Both the position numbers and the translations under genes were made by a program. Source: Microglena sp. YARC (Eukaryota > Chlorophyta > Chlorophyceae > Chlamydomonadales > Chlamydomonadaceae). From it: 64,000 nt of DNA. The notes below the pieces were generated by a model. It saw only the letters and a program-made list of their open reading frames with translations. It did not search any database and was not told the DNA's origin. The DNA is taken from the NCBI GenBank assembly GCA_022414725.1, contig CM039463.1, forward strand, positions 92,970,168-93,034,167. Reading direction: 5' to 3'. Shown piece after piece: positions 1-11,365 of this stretch (the stretch's first letter is position 1; each line of letters starts with the position of its first letter).

Positions 1-1289
1 CCAGACAGTCCCTCCGTCCCCCCACGGTATCCCAAATCGTGTGTATGCCAAAGCTACATAGCTCAAACCTGCGCCTCTATAGGCGGCGGTTCGTTTGCTC
101 CCGGCCACATATTTTAACGCAAGTCAACAACGACACATGAGCCCCCGGGCCGACCTCCAGGGGACCCACTAGGCAGCTAGGTCACCAGGGGGTCCAGGGC
201 ACCCTACTATTGCTAGCTACGGTAGCTCTTAAAGCTCTGCTCTCTCATTGGTCGGGAGCTTGATTCCCTGTGCGAATATCTACCTTTCCTCCAGCCATGT
301 TCTCGCGATCATCTCAGCGTAGAAACTTCAAACTGCGCTACATCTCAGCGTACTGCGCTATATCTCAGCGTACTGCGCTACAGCTAAGCGTATTGCCGGC
401 AGCTGCTCTGTCGCCGCTATTGAAATGGTTTTGCCTGGCAAAACTGCCGTCGACCAGAATGCTGACCTGGGCCACGAACCCTGACCACTGCGCAGCTAAA
501 GAAACTGGCTGTTACGCATTTAACAAAGCCGCACATTTCCAAGAAGTATCTGCGACCCAGTTTACACATCATCATCCAAGCTTGCATCTCTTTCTTTTCT
601 CCAACATTCCTCACGATCTTTTATTTACCAATTTCTAGTATTCGAGCCACATGGACAGCAAACTGGACCCGCTCCACCCCTCAGGCTCGTCAGCCTACCA
701 GGTGGGTTCGAGTCAAGGTCCGAGCGTGCGCGCGTGGCTCGCAGAAGGGAATTACACTGCCATATTCGGCCAGCTAGATAGCAGGGTAGGACAGGCCGCG
801 CTGTTCTGCGGGTCTACAAAAAAATCCGGGAAAGAATCGACCGAAAATAAAAGAGCCTACGGTTCGACCGCTGTTAATGGTCGATTTAGCTGAACTTGGA
901 CAGACGAGTCCGAACGACAAGTTGCGGTCGAACCGCTGAAAAATCGCGGGTCTGTAACCAGATCTGCGGGCACAGGCCTGAGGGGCTGAGGGAAGCTGAC
1001 CCAGCTGAAGTAACCTACTGAGTGATGTGTGGCTGAGTGGATGTTTAAGTGGCTGATTTTTGTATACAGCACTACAGCCTCCAATTCGAAAAAATAACCT
1101 CCTGTGCTGACTGTAAACATAAGCGGGTGTCTGGTTGTGAAACCTACAGAGTATTATATAGGAGTGCACTTTGGAGCTAAATGGAACGGTTATGCTAAAG
1201 GGCCTTGTAAGTTGTTTACACGTCTGTTAGGCATTGCAATTGAACTTGCACGGCTCTATGCCTCCAGCCTGCACTGCTTTTTGGGCTAT
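1..1289. other. Intergenic, no gene recognised
   Basis: No open frame here has a recognisable motif or convincing splice signals. Positions about 325-395 hold three degenerate copies of a short motif built on CAGCGTACTGCGCTA. About 130-215 shares the motif GCCGACCTCCAGGGGACCC, in inverse orientation, with 22,580-22,615, so it is probably a dispersed repeat fragment. Around 860-950 there are two inexact copies of a GCGGTCGAACC-like motif in opposite orientation. Confidence 0.5.
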
Positions 1290-1450
1290 GTGTAGCAGCT
1301 TCTATGCATCTCCCTTTCCCTGTCCTTGGGCCAAAACTGATGCTAGCTAGTGCGTCTGAAAGCCGACACGACAGGCATTCCAATGCAGCTGCAAGCTTTG
1401 GGTTTGACCCAGTGGCTGGCTAGTGGAGCTGACCGGAAGCTGCACCCACA
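1290..1450 (+). repeat. Dispersed repeat, copy 1 (partner at 4,376)
   Basis: The order of motifs GCAGCTTCTA, CTCCCTTTCC, GTCCTTGGGC, CATTCCAATGC, then GGCTGGCTAATGGAGCTG-like sequence and GGAAGCTGC is shared with 4,376-4,545. The two copies differ by scattered substitutions and small indels, as expected of old transposon copies. No coding capacity was seen. Confidence 0.6.
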
Positions 1451-1469
1451 AGCACACAAACACCACCGT

Positions 1470-1700
1470 ACCCCCCCCCCCCCCCCCCAGTTATCTCCAC
1501 CCCGCCCACACCAACCATGTACCCCCGCCCACAAAACATACTCCCTTACTCTTCCTGACATATTTCCTGACTCCATCCCTTCCCCCACCCCAGCCATCCC
1601 ACCAGCCCCCACCCTCTCCCACTCTCATCCCTCCCCTCCCTCCTACACGCACCCACCAGCACACACACTCCATATCTGCCTCCCTCCACTTCAGCTTTGG
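1470..1700. repeat. C-rich and CA/CT-rich low-complexity tract
   Basis: A poly-C run of about 18 near 1,471 is followed by about 200 bases of pyrimidine-rich CACCC/CCTCC sequence. The open frames across it are proline/histidine-rich artefacts of composition. Confidence 0.7.
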
Positions 1701-1859
1701 GCTTTGCCATAGCTGAAAGGCAAACGGGATGAAGAGCATCGACAACGTTTGCGCATCATCCGACTCCGCTTAAAGCATCGGACCTGCTTCCCTGCCAGCT
1801 CAGCTATGATCGATAGTCGACCCCACTGAAAAAGCTGAACCTGCGCAATCGCAACTGTA

Positions 1860-2250
1860 CAAAAGTAAAGCTTCTTCTTAGCGAGCATGTATTCAGTTCG
1901 GCCGAAGAACAATCCTGTTCACCGCAACTGCTCCCGAAGTCAACTCGATCTGAGACTTGGAAACATCGCTAGGTTAATCCATTCAACTTTGCCGCGTGGT
2001 CGCTATAGCACAATGCACAACAACGACATGTTTCTCGATGCAGTGGGAAGAAGTTGCAGTCAAGTTGCTGATTTGAGATGTTCGGTCAAGTTAGGGCGAG
2101 AATGCTCAGCGAGATTTTTCATTCGGTCAACTTTGATGCGTACTTGCTATGGCACAATGCGGAGCGACATGTTTCTCAATGCAGTGGGAAGAATTTGCAG
2201 TCAAGTTTGTGACATGGGATGGATGCGATTCGGACATTTCTGACAGGTCG
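1860..2250 (+). repeat. Degenerate ~130-bp repeats upstream of family B
   Basis: The motif CGACATGTTTCTC followed by ATGCAGTGGGAAGAA and GCAGTCAAG occurs near 2,027 and 2,167, with a weaker relative (CGACAGGTCTCTTG) near 2,283. The block leads directly into the dispersed repeat at 2,215-2,625. No gene was recognised. Confidence 0.55.
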
Positions 2251-2625
2251 GCTGACTCACCATGTCACCTCCCGTTGTGCGCAGCGACAGGTCTCTTGAC
2301 GCAAGGAAAAGCTCTTGCAGAGATGCAGGGGGAAAAGCTTGTAGGAAGATGAACTGTAGCGCTACCGAAATCAGGTGGATGAACTCAGGCGGGAAAAGGA
2401 GAAATCGGGCGGGATGCGCAACAGGTAGAATACGCAGGAGGCGAAGGTTGCATAATGCAGATTTCGCAGGAGGCCAATCAGGCAGAAGTTGAAGCAGGAG
2501 GGATTAAAAGCGGGAATTGGCTGAGCGGGAATTGGCTGGGCGGGAAGTCGGTTAAGTCGGTTGCGCGATGACACCACCACGACCACGACTGCCATGATTT
2601 CTTTATATAAATATATGTATGTATG
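2215..2625 (+). repeat. Dispersed repeat family B, divergent copy
   Basis: It matches 8,815-9,230 and 13,510-13,915 along its whole length. Shared signposts are GGATGGATGCGATTC, TTGTGCGCAGCGACA, CTTGCAGAGATGCAG, CTGTAGCGCTACCGAA, GGAGAAATCGGGCGGGATG, GCAGAAGTTGAAGCAGGAGG and CGATGACACCACCACGACC, ending in ATTTCTTTATATA and a TATG-rich tail. This copy has many substitutions, while the other two are nearly identical to each other. It is probably a non-autonomous transposon of unknown class. Confidence 0.75.
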
Positions 2626-2744
2626 TATGTGGGTGGGTGGGTGGGTAGCACCTGGAGGGGAGGGAGGAGAGGGATGGGTGGGTAGCACGCGCTACGTTGA
2701 TGTTGGGTTGCTTCACCACCGTGCACAAGAGATCCAGAGAGCCC

Positions 2745-3010
2745 TCTAGGACGATGGGGGGATGTGCATCAGGGTTGTGCAGTGTTTGGGCAAGGGTGGG
2801 TAGCACCTGGGTGGGTTGGGGTTGGTGGGCGGGCGGAGTTGGGGGACGTATGTACGGGGGGTGAGCATCAGGGTTGTGCAGTGTTTGGGCAAGGGTGGGT
2901 AGCACCTGGGTGGGTTGGGGTTGGTGGGTGGGTGGAGTTGGGGGACGTACGGGGGATGAGCATCAGGGTTGTGCAGTGTTTGGGCAAGGGTGGGTAGCAC
3001 CTGGAGGGTG
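2745..3010 (+). repeat. ~95-105-bp minisatellite, three copies
   Basis: GATGNGCATCAGGGTTGTGCAG, TGTTTGGGCAAGGGTGGG and TAGCACCTGG recur at about 2,762, 2,866 and 2,957, separated by G-rich spacers. The array runs into a TG repeat and a poly-G run at 3,018-3,051. Confidence 0.8.
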
Positions 3011-3289
3011 GGGGAGGGTGTGTGTGTGTGTGTGTGGGGGGGGGGGGGGGGAACTAAACATATTTATTGTTAATAAATATTGTTAATAAAACTCAGGTCG
3101 GTTGGACCTTGGGCATGTTGAGAGAAGGTGGAAGGCAAGGCCAGGTTTTTGTGTGTGTGGGGGGCTGGGGGGGTGGGGGTCCAGGTTAGGAGGTCCTCTT
3201 CTCTCTTGGGGTGTTGGTGGTACTGGGGTGGGGGGTGGGTGGGGGGGTAACGTGACAGTTTTTAGGATAGTCTTTATCTGTATACCTGT

Positions 3290-3459
3290 ACATCTGTCTG
3301 CCTATCTTTCTGACTATCTTTCTGACTATCTATCTGTCTGTCTGTCTATCTATGTATGTATGTATCTATCTATCCATCTATGTATCCATCTACCCATCTA
3401 TCTATCCATCTATGCATCCATCTACCCATCTATCTATCCATCTATGTATCCATCTGTCC

Positions 3460-3522
<63 letters not shown>

Positions 3523-3523
3523 A

Positions 3524-3558
<35 letters not shown>

Positions 3559-3573
3559 CATCCATCCATCTAT

Positions 3574-3630
<57 letters not shown>

Positions 3631-3732
3631 CATCTATCTATCTACATTTTCATGTACGTATGTATGCATGTATGCATGTATGTATGTATGTATGTATGTA
3701 TGTATGTATGTATGTATGTATGTATGTACGTG
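3290..3732 (+). repeat. Tetranucleotide microsatellite (TATC then GTAT)
   Basis: Imperfect TCTG/TATC repeats begin near 3,295 and become an almost pure TATC tract at about 3,460-3,640. After an interruption at 3,642-3,655 the tract continues as GTAT/TGTA to 3,729. Open frames of Ser-Ile-Tyr-Leu repeats in all three forward frames are artefacts of a stop-free 4-bp unit. Confidence 0.95.
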
Positions 3733-4094
3733 GCTCTGAAATGAGTCAGAGGGATGTTTGTACAGTCAATCATTCATACCCTCCTCCTCCTCCCCCTCCT
3801 CGTAATCCCAATCCCCCTCATCCTCACCCTCACCATTTTCACTTACTTGCTATTTAGGCATTGCTACAAAGCGATCAGAACTTCCATCCAACTTCCACCC
3901 AACTTCCATCCAACTTCCATGCAATCTCGTTGTGGCGAAGTCGAAGATTTTTGTTTGCTCTCTGGTTAGCATCATCCATCATCATCACGCTCAGTGTAAG
4001 TGTGGGTTGAGAGAGCGAGGTGAGAGGAGGGGTGGAGGTGCCTGGGTAGAGGTGGTGTGGATTGTTTGCTGGGTCCGCACGATGATCCATTTTG
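3733..4094. other. Unique low-complexity spacer, no gene
   Basis: CT-rich sequence is followed by four short tandem copies of ACTTCCATCCA near 3,878-3,920. Nothing coding was recognised. Confidence 0.5.
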
Positions 4095-4240
4095 TTTTAG
4101 TTGTGACAGGATTTTCACCCCAGGAGGTGAGTCTCCCGACACTAACCAGTGACACCAAGGATTCAGTTCGAATTGAGTTTCCACTCTTGCAAAATAGTAG
4201 GCGCACTTCGGGTTGGTGGGAGATACCGGCCCTTCGACCA
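4095..4240 (+). repeat. Dispersed repeat family C, copy 1
   Basis: The signature TTTTAGTTGTGAMAGG, TTTCACCCCAGGAGGTG, GTCTCCCGACAC, CCAG, GGATTCAG is also present near 11,286-11,365, near 15,974-16,053, and inverted at about 61,640-61,715. The copies are of different ages, which indicates a dispersed mobile repeat. Its termini and class are not resolved. Confidence 0.7.
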
Positions 4241-4375
4241 AACGTCATGAGGTACTATCGTCTACATACACCTTGGAAATGGTTAGGCCAACCCAAAGTT
4301 TGCCTGGACCCACCTGAGATAACAAGTTCCAACAATGTCTTAACAAGCAAGTGTTTTCTTTTTGGGGGCTATGCG

Positions 4376-4545
4376 TGGCAGCTTCTAGGTAGCTCCCTTT
4401 CCCCGTCCTTGGGCAGAATCTGGAACTAGCTGATGCGCCTGAAAGTTGATGTGGCAGTCATTCCAATGCGGTAGGAAAGAAAACATTTGCAGCTTCACCC
4501 AATGGCAGGCTAATGGAGCTGGCTGGAAGCTGCCAAGCGTAGCAA
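4376..4545 (+). repeat. Dispersed repeat, copy 2 (partner at 1,290)
   Basis: It has the same motif order as 1,290-1,450: GGCAGCTTCTA, CTCCCTTTCCC, GTCCTTGGGC, GCGCCTGAAAG, CATTCCAATGC, CACCCAATGGCAGGC, GCTGGAAGCTGC. Confidence 0.6.
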
Positions 4546-4584
4546 AAAAAGAATCAACCCCAACAGTATATTCATTTACAATTG

Positions 4585-4685
4585 GAGGCTGGCCTGATTG
4601 CAAGCAAACGGGCTGGCCCCTTCAAGCTCACGCCTCGTAATAAGGCGTACCATTTATTTATGTATTTATTTATTTATTTGTGTGT
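4585..4685 (-). repeat. Inverted copy of the GGGGCCAGCCCGTTTGCTT terminus
   Basis: On the minus strand this reads TACGCCTTATTACGAGGCG, then GAGCTTGAAGGGGCCAGCC and CGTTTGCTTG. That is the same terminal motif as the 81-bp units at 18,770-19,258 and the left edge of the 63-bp array at 62,425-62,470. The ACGCCT/AGGCGT palindrome can form a small hairpin. It is followed by a TTTA repeat. Confidence 0.7.
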
Positions 4686-4867
4686 ACCTGCACAATTGCA
4701 ATGTTGGTCCTGATGTCCATTCTTCTGTTGTGCATGTAAATGCCTTGCCAATACAAAAAAATCGAAGTGGACCATTTAATGCTCAAGTCTAACCCAATCA
4801 ACCCCTCTTACCAACCCAACCCATCCCAATCGACTTCTCTTGCCAAGGCCACAAATCACGAATTGCA

Positions 4868-6115
4868 AATAGTATTGTACATTCGCATTGGGTATTGTAC
4901 ATTCACATCGGGTATTGTACATTCACATTGGGTATTGTACATTCACATTGGGTATTGTACATTCATGTTGGGTATTGTACATTCACATTGGGTATTGTAC
5001 ATTCACATTGGTTCTTGTACATTCACATTGGGTATTGTACATTCACATTGGGTAATGTACATTCACATTGCGTATTGTACATTCATGTTGGGTATTGTAC
5101 ATTCACATTGGGTATTGTACATTCACATTGGGTATTGTACATTCATGTTGGGTATTGTACATTCACATTGGGTATTGTACATTCATGTTGGGTATTGTAC
5201 ATTCACATTGGGTATTGTACATTCACATTGGGTATTGTACATTCATGTTGGGTATTGTACATTAAAGTTGGGTATTGTACATTCACACTGGGTATTGTAC
5301 ATTCACATTGGGTATTGTACATTCACATTGGGTATTGTACATTCACATTGGGTATTGTACATTCACATTGGGTATTGTACATTCACATTGGGTATTGTAC
5401 ATTCATGTTGGGTATTGTACATTCACATTGGGTATTGTACATTCACATTGGGTATTGTAAATTCATGTTGGGTATTGTACATTCACATTGGGTATTGTAC
5501 ATTCGCATACAGTATTGTACATTCACATTGGGTAGTGTACATTCATGTTGGGTATTGTAAATTCATGTTGGGTATTGTACATTCACATTGGTTCTTGTAC
5601 ATTCACATTGGGTATTGTACATTCACATACATTATTGTACTTTCACATTGGGTATTTTACATTCACATTGGATATTGTACTTTCACATTGGGTATTGTAC
5701 ATTCACATTGGGTATTGTACATTCACATACAGTATTGTACATTCGCATACAGTATTGTACATTCATGTTGGGTATTGTACATTCACATTGGGTATTGTAC
5801 ATTCACATTGGGTATTGTACATTCACATACAGTATTGTACATTCACATAAAGTATTGTACATTCACATTGGGTATTGTACATTCATATTCGGTATTGTAC
5901 ATTCACATACAGTATTGTACATTCACATACAGTATTGTACATTCGCATACAGTATTGTACATTCACATTGGGTAGTGTACATTCATATTGGGTATTGTAC
6001 ATTCACATACAGTATTGTACATGCACATACAGTATTGTGCATTCGCATACAGTATTGTACACTCGCATACAGTATTGTACATTCACATTGGGTATTGCAC
6101 ATTCACATTGGGTGA
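4868..6115 (+). repeat. 20-bp minisatellite, about 62 copies
   Basis: The unit is GGGTATTGTACATTCACATT. Higher-order variants carry CATGTT, CACATACAGT or TTCTTG in place of the last or first bases. The variants are interspersed and grow commoner towards the right end. The unit has no stop in any forward frame and 20 is not a multiple of three, so all three frames stay open with a 20-residue period. The 411-codon frame at 4,740-5,975 is therefore not evidence for a protein. Confidence 0.97.
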
Positions 6116-6234
6116 TACTGCACACACTAGCAGTCCCATCAGGATTGTTCAAGGGTTTTTCAAAATTTACGTTTTTAGACCAAACTGTTTTCATAATCTA
6201 TGTTTCATCAGCCAAAATCTATGTAAGCAATGTA

Positions 6235-6475
6235 CAAGACCCTAAACAAGTCCTGTGCAGCGTCCCAAGCGACGCGGAAAATTGGCGGAGTGTGTTGGCA
6301 ACGGAACGAAAGGTGGCAACGATGAAGCTGACCGAAGTGAGTTAGTTACGCGACCGTTGGCTGACGTGTCGGGCGGGCAAGAAATATTTCGGTTGGACAG
6401 ACAGACAAATGCGTAACCCTGGGGGCTCCCGCCCCCTTGAAGAGGGGGCTCCGCCAAAAACTGGGCTCTAGACGT
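6235..6475 (+). repeat. Dispersed repeat family D, copy 1
   Basis: It shares long blocks with 27,045-27,270: GCGACGSGGAAAATTGGCGG, AGTGTGTTGGCAACGGAAC, GTGGCAACGATG, GAGTTAGTTACGCGAC, GGACAGACRGACAAATG, GTAACCCTGGGG and AGAGGGGGCTCCGCCAAAAA. Both copies end with the GGGGGCTCCGCC motif. It has no coding motif and is probably an old non-autonomous element. Confidence 0.75.
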
Positions 6476-6657
6476 GAAACGTATCGTTCTGAGAAACCCC
6501 GGATCCCACATGCAAATTGGGGTACAGTCGAGACAGCCTTCTAACCCTAACTAGATTTCCCCTCTCCTTCTGTAGAGGGCCTTCTCGGCTATCTCTACCT
6601 CCTTCAGCTTTCTCTACCACCAGTAAATTAAATCAACAATCTCCCCTCTCCTCCTGT

Positions 6658-6735
6658 GCAGGGCCTAACTGTTACTAGCTGGGTGGATCTCCTTGAGGGT
6701 GTGCCTGGGCTGGTGGCATGTACGTTCTACTTCCA
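6658..6735 (+). other. Possible orphan exon, unrecognised
   Basis: A pyrimidine tract and AG acceptor (CTCTCCTCCTGTGCAG) are followed by an open segment containing SWVDLLEGVPGLVACTFYF, which ends at AGG|GTATGA, a possible donor. A second, similar acceptor-like tract lies about 85 bp upstream (6,558-6,577). No partner exon or known domain was found, so this could be chance. Confidence 0.2.
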
Positions 6736-8727
6736 GGGTATGAGAATATCTTTTTTGCTTGCACACTGCTTACTTGGGGGCTCTACAACATACTTATATT
6801 TGGGTTATAAGGGTGCATTCTGGGTGGGAAGGGTGCTGTAGGGGTGCACAAAAGGTGCTGAAGCTCCCAAATTTCCAGTGGCACCCATGCTTACTCGGTT
6901 GTACACTTGCTGATTGGTTACAAATCTTATTATATTCCCCGATCTTGTAGATTGTTAATTGCCCATCTGGACAGTCTAGAATTATTGGTTATTGGAGGTT
7001 AACAAGTCCCTTGAGCCAAATTGGCTACCCCCGCCCTAGTCTGTCTGACACGTACACACCTGACACTGCATCTTACCACACATCTGACTATAATATCTTG
7101 TTTGTTTGAGGATGGGCAAGTCCCTGTAGCCTAATTTTACATACGATTCCACTATGGGGCACTTCAACTGCTCAATATATGAGTCAGCATGTGTACTGCG
7201 TATTGTTTTGAATCCTGGCTTGGAGCCTTAGTGCCGTAGTGCTCAGGTACTTCATGTACCACAACATTTGTGTCATCTAATTAGGACACACAACCATTAT
7301 GCACAATGGTAATACGATGCCCATGTTGCCGTTCTTCACACACCTGTTTAGGGTAATTGAGTTCTGGAACGGGTTACACCTTTGCCCCCTTCCTTCCCCC
7401 CCCCCCCCCTCCCTTTTCATACCCATACAATCAGTGATCAGTATTTTTCTCTCTGGGCGACTAAAAACACTGACACACCCCCAACCCCACCCACACACAT
7501 ACACACACATACCCCACATACACTTACAAACACACACACCTTCCGTTTTGTATGGCAGGAACTGCGGTGATTTTATTCATAACTTAGATCTCTCCCTTGC
7601 TCTCCTCCCGCTCTCTACTGAAGCCGCTCTCCCCACCAGCTCACATTCAAAAAATCCTCTCCTCTTCCCCGTGTGTCCACCCTCTACCACTACTTCATCT
7701 GTCGCGAGTGGCACAATCTAATCTTAATGACCATGCATGCATTCTGTCTGAATTGCAGATTCGTCGACAATGGACAGACAGGTATGGCCAGGCCACCCTA
7801 CATGCTTTGGCCTGTGTATGTATGTATGTATGTATGTATGCATGTATGTACTAGTACGGTAGCCCGTGTGCCCGGTGGCCACACCTACACACACGTAGAC
7901 AAAACACCCACGCCCCTATCATATTACTTTCCCCTTTGGGCCCTTGACCACACATGTTTGGGGCAGTACGGTAGCCCGTGTGGCCGGTGCCCCGCCCCCC
8001 CCCCCCCCCCCTCCTCTCTCTCTCTCTCTCACACACAGTCAAGATATTAGCCATCTCCGCCCTCGCTCGACGCTCCCCTCCCTCTCCCCCCGCACCCACA
8101 CAGACACACAGGCACACACCTGTTCTCCCTACATATTCCCCTTCTGCTTCAGCTGTGGCCTCCCACCCTCTCATAGACGCATACCGCCTCTCCTCCACTC
8201 CCCTCTCCCATCCAGACCCACAGTATCCCCTACTTTCCCTGACCTCTCCTTGCCCCCCCCCCCCCCCCCATCGGCACACATTCTCTTTCTCCCACCTTCT
8301 CCCAACCACCAACACGCACACACACTCTCCTTCTCCCTACCGCATACCCTTCACACCAGTTGTGGGAATCAATCGTTCTGTAGGAGGGGAAGTGAAGGCT
8401 GTGTTTTGAACCTACCAAGAATTTGCAAACGCTCAGATTCCGATCAACACAGGACCGACGCAACTGAAAAGCTACAAACCAGCAGCTTCTTCTTCTTGTG
8501 CCAGTTGGAAAAACTCGGGCAACACTCGGAACAGCAAAAATAGCAGCGACATATTTCACGATATTCAATACAACGAAATGAGCTTGCATACATGGCATGA
8601 GCGGTGCAAGCGCGAGAGTGTGGAGGGGGACGGAATGGCCGTGGCGATCTGAACTAAGTCAAATCAATCCCAACAACTGGGTGCCAACCATGACGAATGC
8701 GATGCGATAGCATAGAGAAAGAGCGCA
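6736..8727. other. No gene; CA, CT and poly-C tracts
   Basis: Simple-sequence runs lie near 7,395-7,415 (poly-C), 7,475-7,535 (CA), 7,815-7,850 (TATG), 7,985-8,040 (poly-C then CT/CA) and 8,255-8,270 (poly-C). The motif GTACGGTAGCCCGTGTG occurs twice (7,854 and 7,965). No exon with recognisable protein similarity was seen on either strand. Confidence 0.5.
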
Positions 8728-9659
8728 TGCGTGTGATGAATGGTGGCAACGCTCGCAAGCGGAAGTGGATGTATGCTTTGGCTTTGGCTTTGGCTTCCCG
8801 CAGTTTCTCACATGAGATGGATGCGATTCGAACATTTCTGCCAGGTTGGCTGACAGAACACGTCATCTTCTGTTGTGCGCAGCGACATGTCTCTTGCATG
8901 GGAAAGATCTTGCAGAGATGCAGTAGGACAAGCTTGTAGGAAGACGGACTGTAGCGCTACCGAATTCAGGTGGATGATCTCAGGCGGGACAAGGAGAAAT
9001 CGGGCGGGATGCACAAAAAGCAGAATACCCAGAAGGCAAAGGTCGCATTCGGCTATATTTGCAGAAGGCTAAGTAAGGCAGAAGTTGAAGCAGGAGGGAT
9101 TACAAGCGGGAATTGGCTGAGCGGGAAATGGCTGGGCGGGAAGTCGGGTAAGTCATATACGCGATGACACCACCACGACCACCACGACCGCGACCACCAT
9201 GATTTCTTTATATATGTATAGATGTATGTATGTATGCATGCATGCATGTGAACAGTCCAGTGGTTGTCAAATAGGCTAAAGAGACCTGCCCAACCTCGAT
9301 TCAGGATGGGCTATGACGAAGACACGCACTGATGAAACCGGCCTGTATCAATCATCAGATTATAATCAGATCAGCATGATCTTGAACTTATTCACATGGC
9401 TCCAGCCTTGAAGGCTACTCGTCGTCTTTGGCAGTAAAATGTTATAATCAAAATATACTTGATATTATCCCTTCACACTAGACTGCATAAAGATGCTTTG
9501 CTTTTAAATATGAACTGCATTTGTTCTACACAAGTATCTGCAGCCAGAAACACTGAGAGGTCCTGGAAACCTGTCTTATTGGTGCTGATTAGGAGAAGCT
9601 AGTTGTAAGAAGTGTTTGCCCTGGACCAGATCCCTACAGAGAAGGATGACAAGAGCACA

Positions 9660-9694
9660 ATACACACACACGCACACACACACCTCCCCCCCCC

Positions 9695-9725
<31 letters not shown>

Positions 9726-9790
9726 CACACCCTCCCCCCCCCCCCCACCACGCACACACACACCCTCCCCCCCCCCGCCCCCACACCCTA
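9660..9790. repeat. CA / poly-C microsatellite
   Basis: CACACA tracts alternate with long C runs, including about 26 C at 9,686-9,711. The equivalent tract in the second unit is at 14,345-14,475 with different run lengths. Confidence 0.9.
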
Positions 9791-9894
9791 CCCCACCTCC
9801 ACCCCTTATCCTCCCACATACAACAACCCGTGCAAAACGAATCGCTACTGACTAGGTCATGATCCTTCTACTAGAACCATGCCTATATATGATG

Positions 9895-10085
9895 ATTTAA
9901 TTATATTGTAGAATTAAATTATCACTGTAGCACGAACTCAGGGCTCCCGTCGGTAAAACGATTGTTTGGGGTTCAGTTCATCAGAGCTTTTTATTTGGAA
10001 GCCCTTCCTATCACAGTTTGGTAAGGCCCCTTAGCCTATTTGGCCAACCCCTGGACTGTAACATACATACATACATACATACATG
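9895..10085 (+). repeat. Copy of the 56,890-type foldback repeat
   Basis: It contains GGTAAAACGATTGTTTGGGG, TTCAGTTCATCAG, CCTATTTGGCCAACCCC and TGGACTGTAACATACATAC, matching the arm of the inverted-repeat element at 56,890-57,225. Related fragments lie near 11,893, 12,236, 12,785 and 37,985, plus the duplicates about 4,687 bp downstream of the first four sites. Confidence 0.65.
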
Positions 10086-10189
10086 GAGTGTGTCACATAT
10101 GAGTATGACATGTCAGGCACAGCACATCTGCTCCCCCATAGTCATGCTCCCCATAACGAAGTATGGCAGCACTATATTTGCTTCGATAG

Positions 10190-10590
10190 CATGCATAGTT
10201 TTTCTTTTCAGCTACGAGCAGCAGCTTCTAGGCAGCTCCATGGACTCTCTCTCCATCCAAACCTTAAGCAACGTAGGCACCTGGGAGCTGATATCCTCAG
10301 CTTTCCAGTGCTCCTGTAATTTTTGGGGTTGGCCCAGTGGCAGTCTCAGGGATCTGCTTAGAAGCTGGTGCTGGTAGCCGGATCGAAACACATTGTGCTC
10401 CCTGGTTTCCTGACATACCTGACGCCACCTTATGCAACTTGCTTTCTTGTGCTCCCCAACTATTTGGGTTTGGCCCAGTGGCATTCTCAAGGAGCTGCAT
10501 AGAAGCTGGTTCTGGAAGCAAAAAAAAGCAGTGATTACATGGTCTGTCAGCATCCCATCTCCACCTACTCCCGTATAGCCAACAACTCAC
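10190..10590 (+). repeat. Dispersed repeat with GCAGCTTCTAGGCAGCTCC motif
   Basis: TTTTTCTTTTCAGCTACGAG followed by CAGCAGCTTCTAGGCAGCTC matches, inverted, the right terminus of the MITE at 61,905-62,105. Further on, GGTTTGGCCCAGTGGCA and AAGCTGGT recur twice (about 10,326 and 10,468), so this block is itself internally repeated. It is duplicated at 14,878-15,278. Confidence 0.6.
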
Positions 10591-10827
10591 TACTTAAAGT
10601 GGGCCATGATCCATATACAAGGTAAGAAGCATTCGTATATACTGTATGGAGTCTGTCACACAAGAGTACGACGTGTCAGTCACAGCACATATGAGAATGG
10701 GTCTAGGGTTTACAGGCTCACGCAAGTATGGCATTATACGTTTGGTTTGATTACATGGTCTATCATCCTTCAGGCTGTACACTGTCTGCGGGTGGAGTAA
10801 ATATGGGTAGTTTAAACACTACTACAC

Positions 10828-11232
10828 CACACTCCTGAGTACAGATTGTGATCACTGGGCTGTCAGCTACTAGCACATGCACTACCAATCCTACACCACA
10901 CTCCTGAGTACAGATTGTGATCACTGGGCTGTCAGCTACTAGCTACTAGCACATGCACTACCAATCCTACACCACACTCCTGAGTACAGATTGTGATCAC
11001 TGAGCTGTCAGCTACTAGCTACTAGCACATGCACTACCAATCCTACACCACACTCCTGAGTACAGATTGTGATCACTGGGCTGTCAGCTACTAGCTACTA
11101 GCACATGCACTACCAATCCTACACCACACTCCTGAGTACAGATTGTGATCACTGGGCTGTCAGCTACTAGCTACTAGCACATGCACTACCAATCCTACAC
11201 CACACTCCTGAGTACAGATTGTGATCACACGG
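10828..11232 (+). repeat. ~76-bp minisatellite, about 5.5 copies (unit 1)
   Basis: The unit contains CTACACCACACTCCTGAGTA, CAGATTGTGATCACTG and GGCTGTCAGCTACTAGCTAC, then TAGCACATGCACTACCAATC. The first unit lacks one CTACTAG block. The array ends where family C begins. Its duplicate lies at 15,515-15,920. Confidence 0.93.
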
Positions 11233-11285
11233 GTGTAGACAGTTTCAATACATGTCCAGCTCCCTGCATTTTTTTCTTCTTCTTT

Positions 11286-11365
11286 TTTTAGTTGTGAAAG
11301 GACTTTCACCACCCCAGGAGGTGGGTCTCCCGACACAAACCAGCGCCATGGAGGATTCAGAAATA
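11286..11365 (+). repeat. Dispersed repeat family C, copy 2
   Basis: It shows the signature GTTGTGAAAGGACTTTCACC, CCCAGGAGGTGGGTCTCCCG and GGAGGATTCAG, as at 4,095 and, inverted, at 61,640. The duplicate is at 15,974-16,053. The following ~200 bases are T-rich and unexplained. Confidence 0.65.

Noticed and set aside
3102..3857. Ser/Ile/Tyr repeat protein over the TATC tract
   Set aside because: Pure microsatellite translation in several frames.
4740..5975. 411-codon open frame as a repeat protein gene
   Set aside because: All three forward frames are open because the 20-bp unit lacks stops; there are no splice signals, start context or non-repeat domain.
4868..6115. CRISPR-like array of short direct repeats
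   Set aside because: There are no unique spacers; units are contiguous and the genome is eukaryotic.
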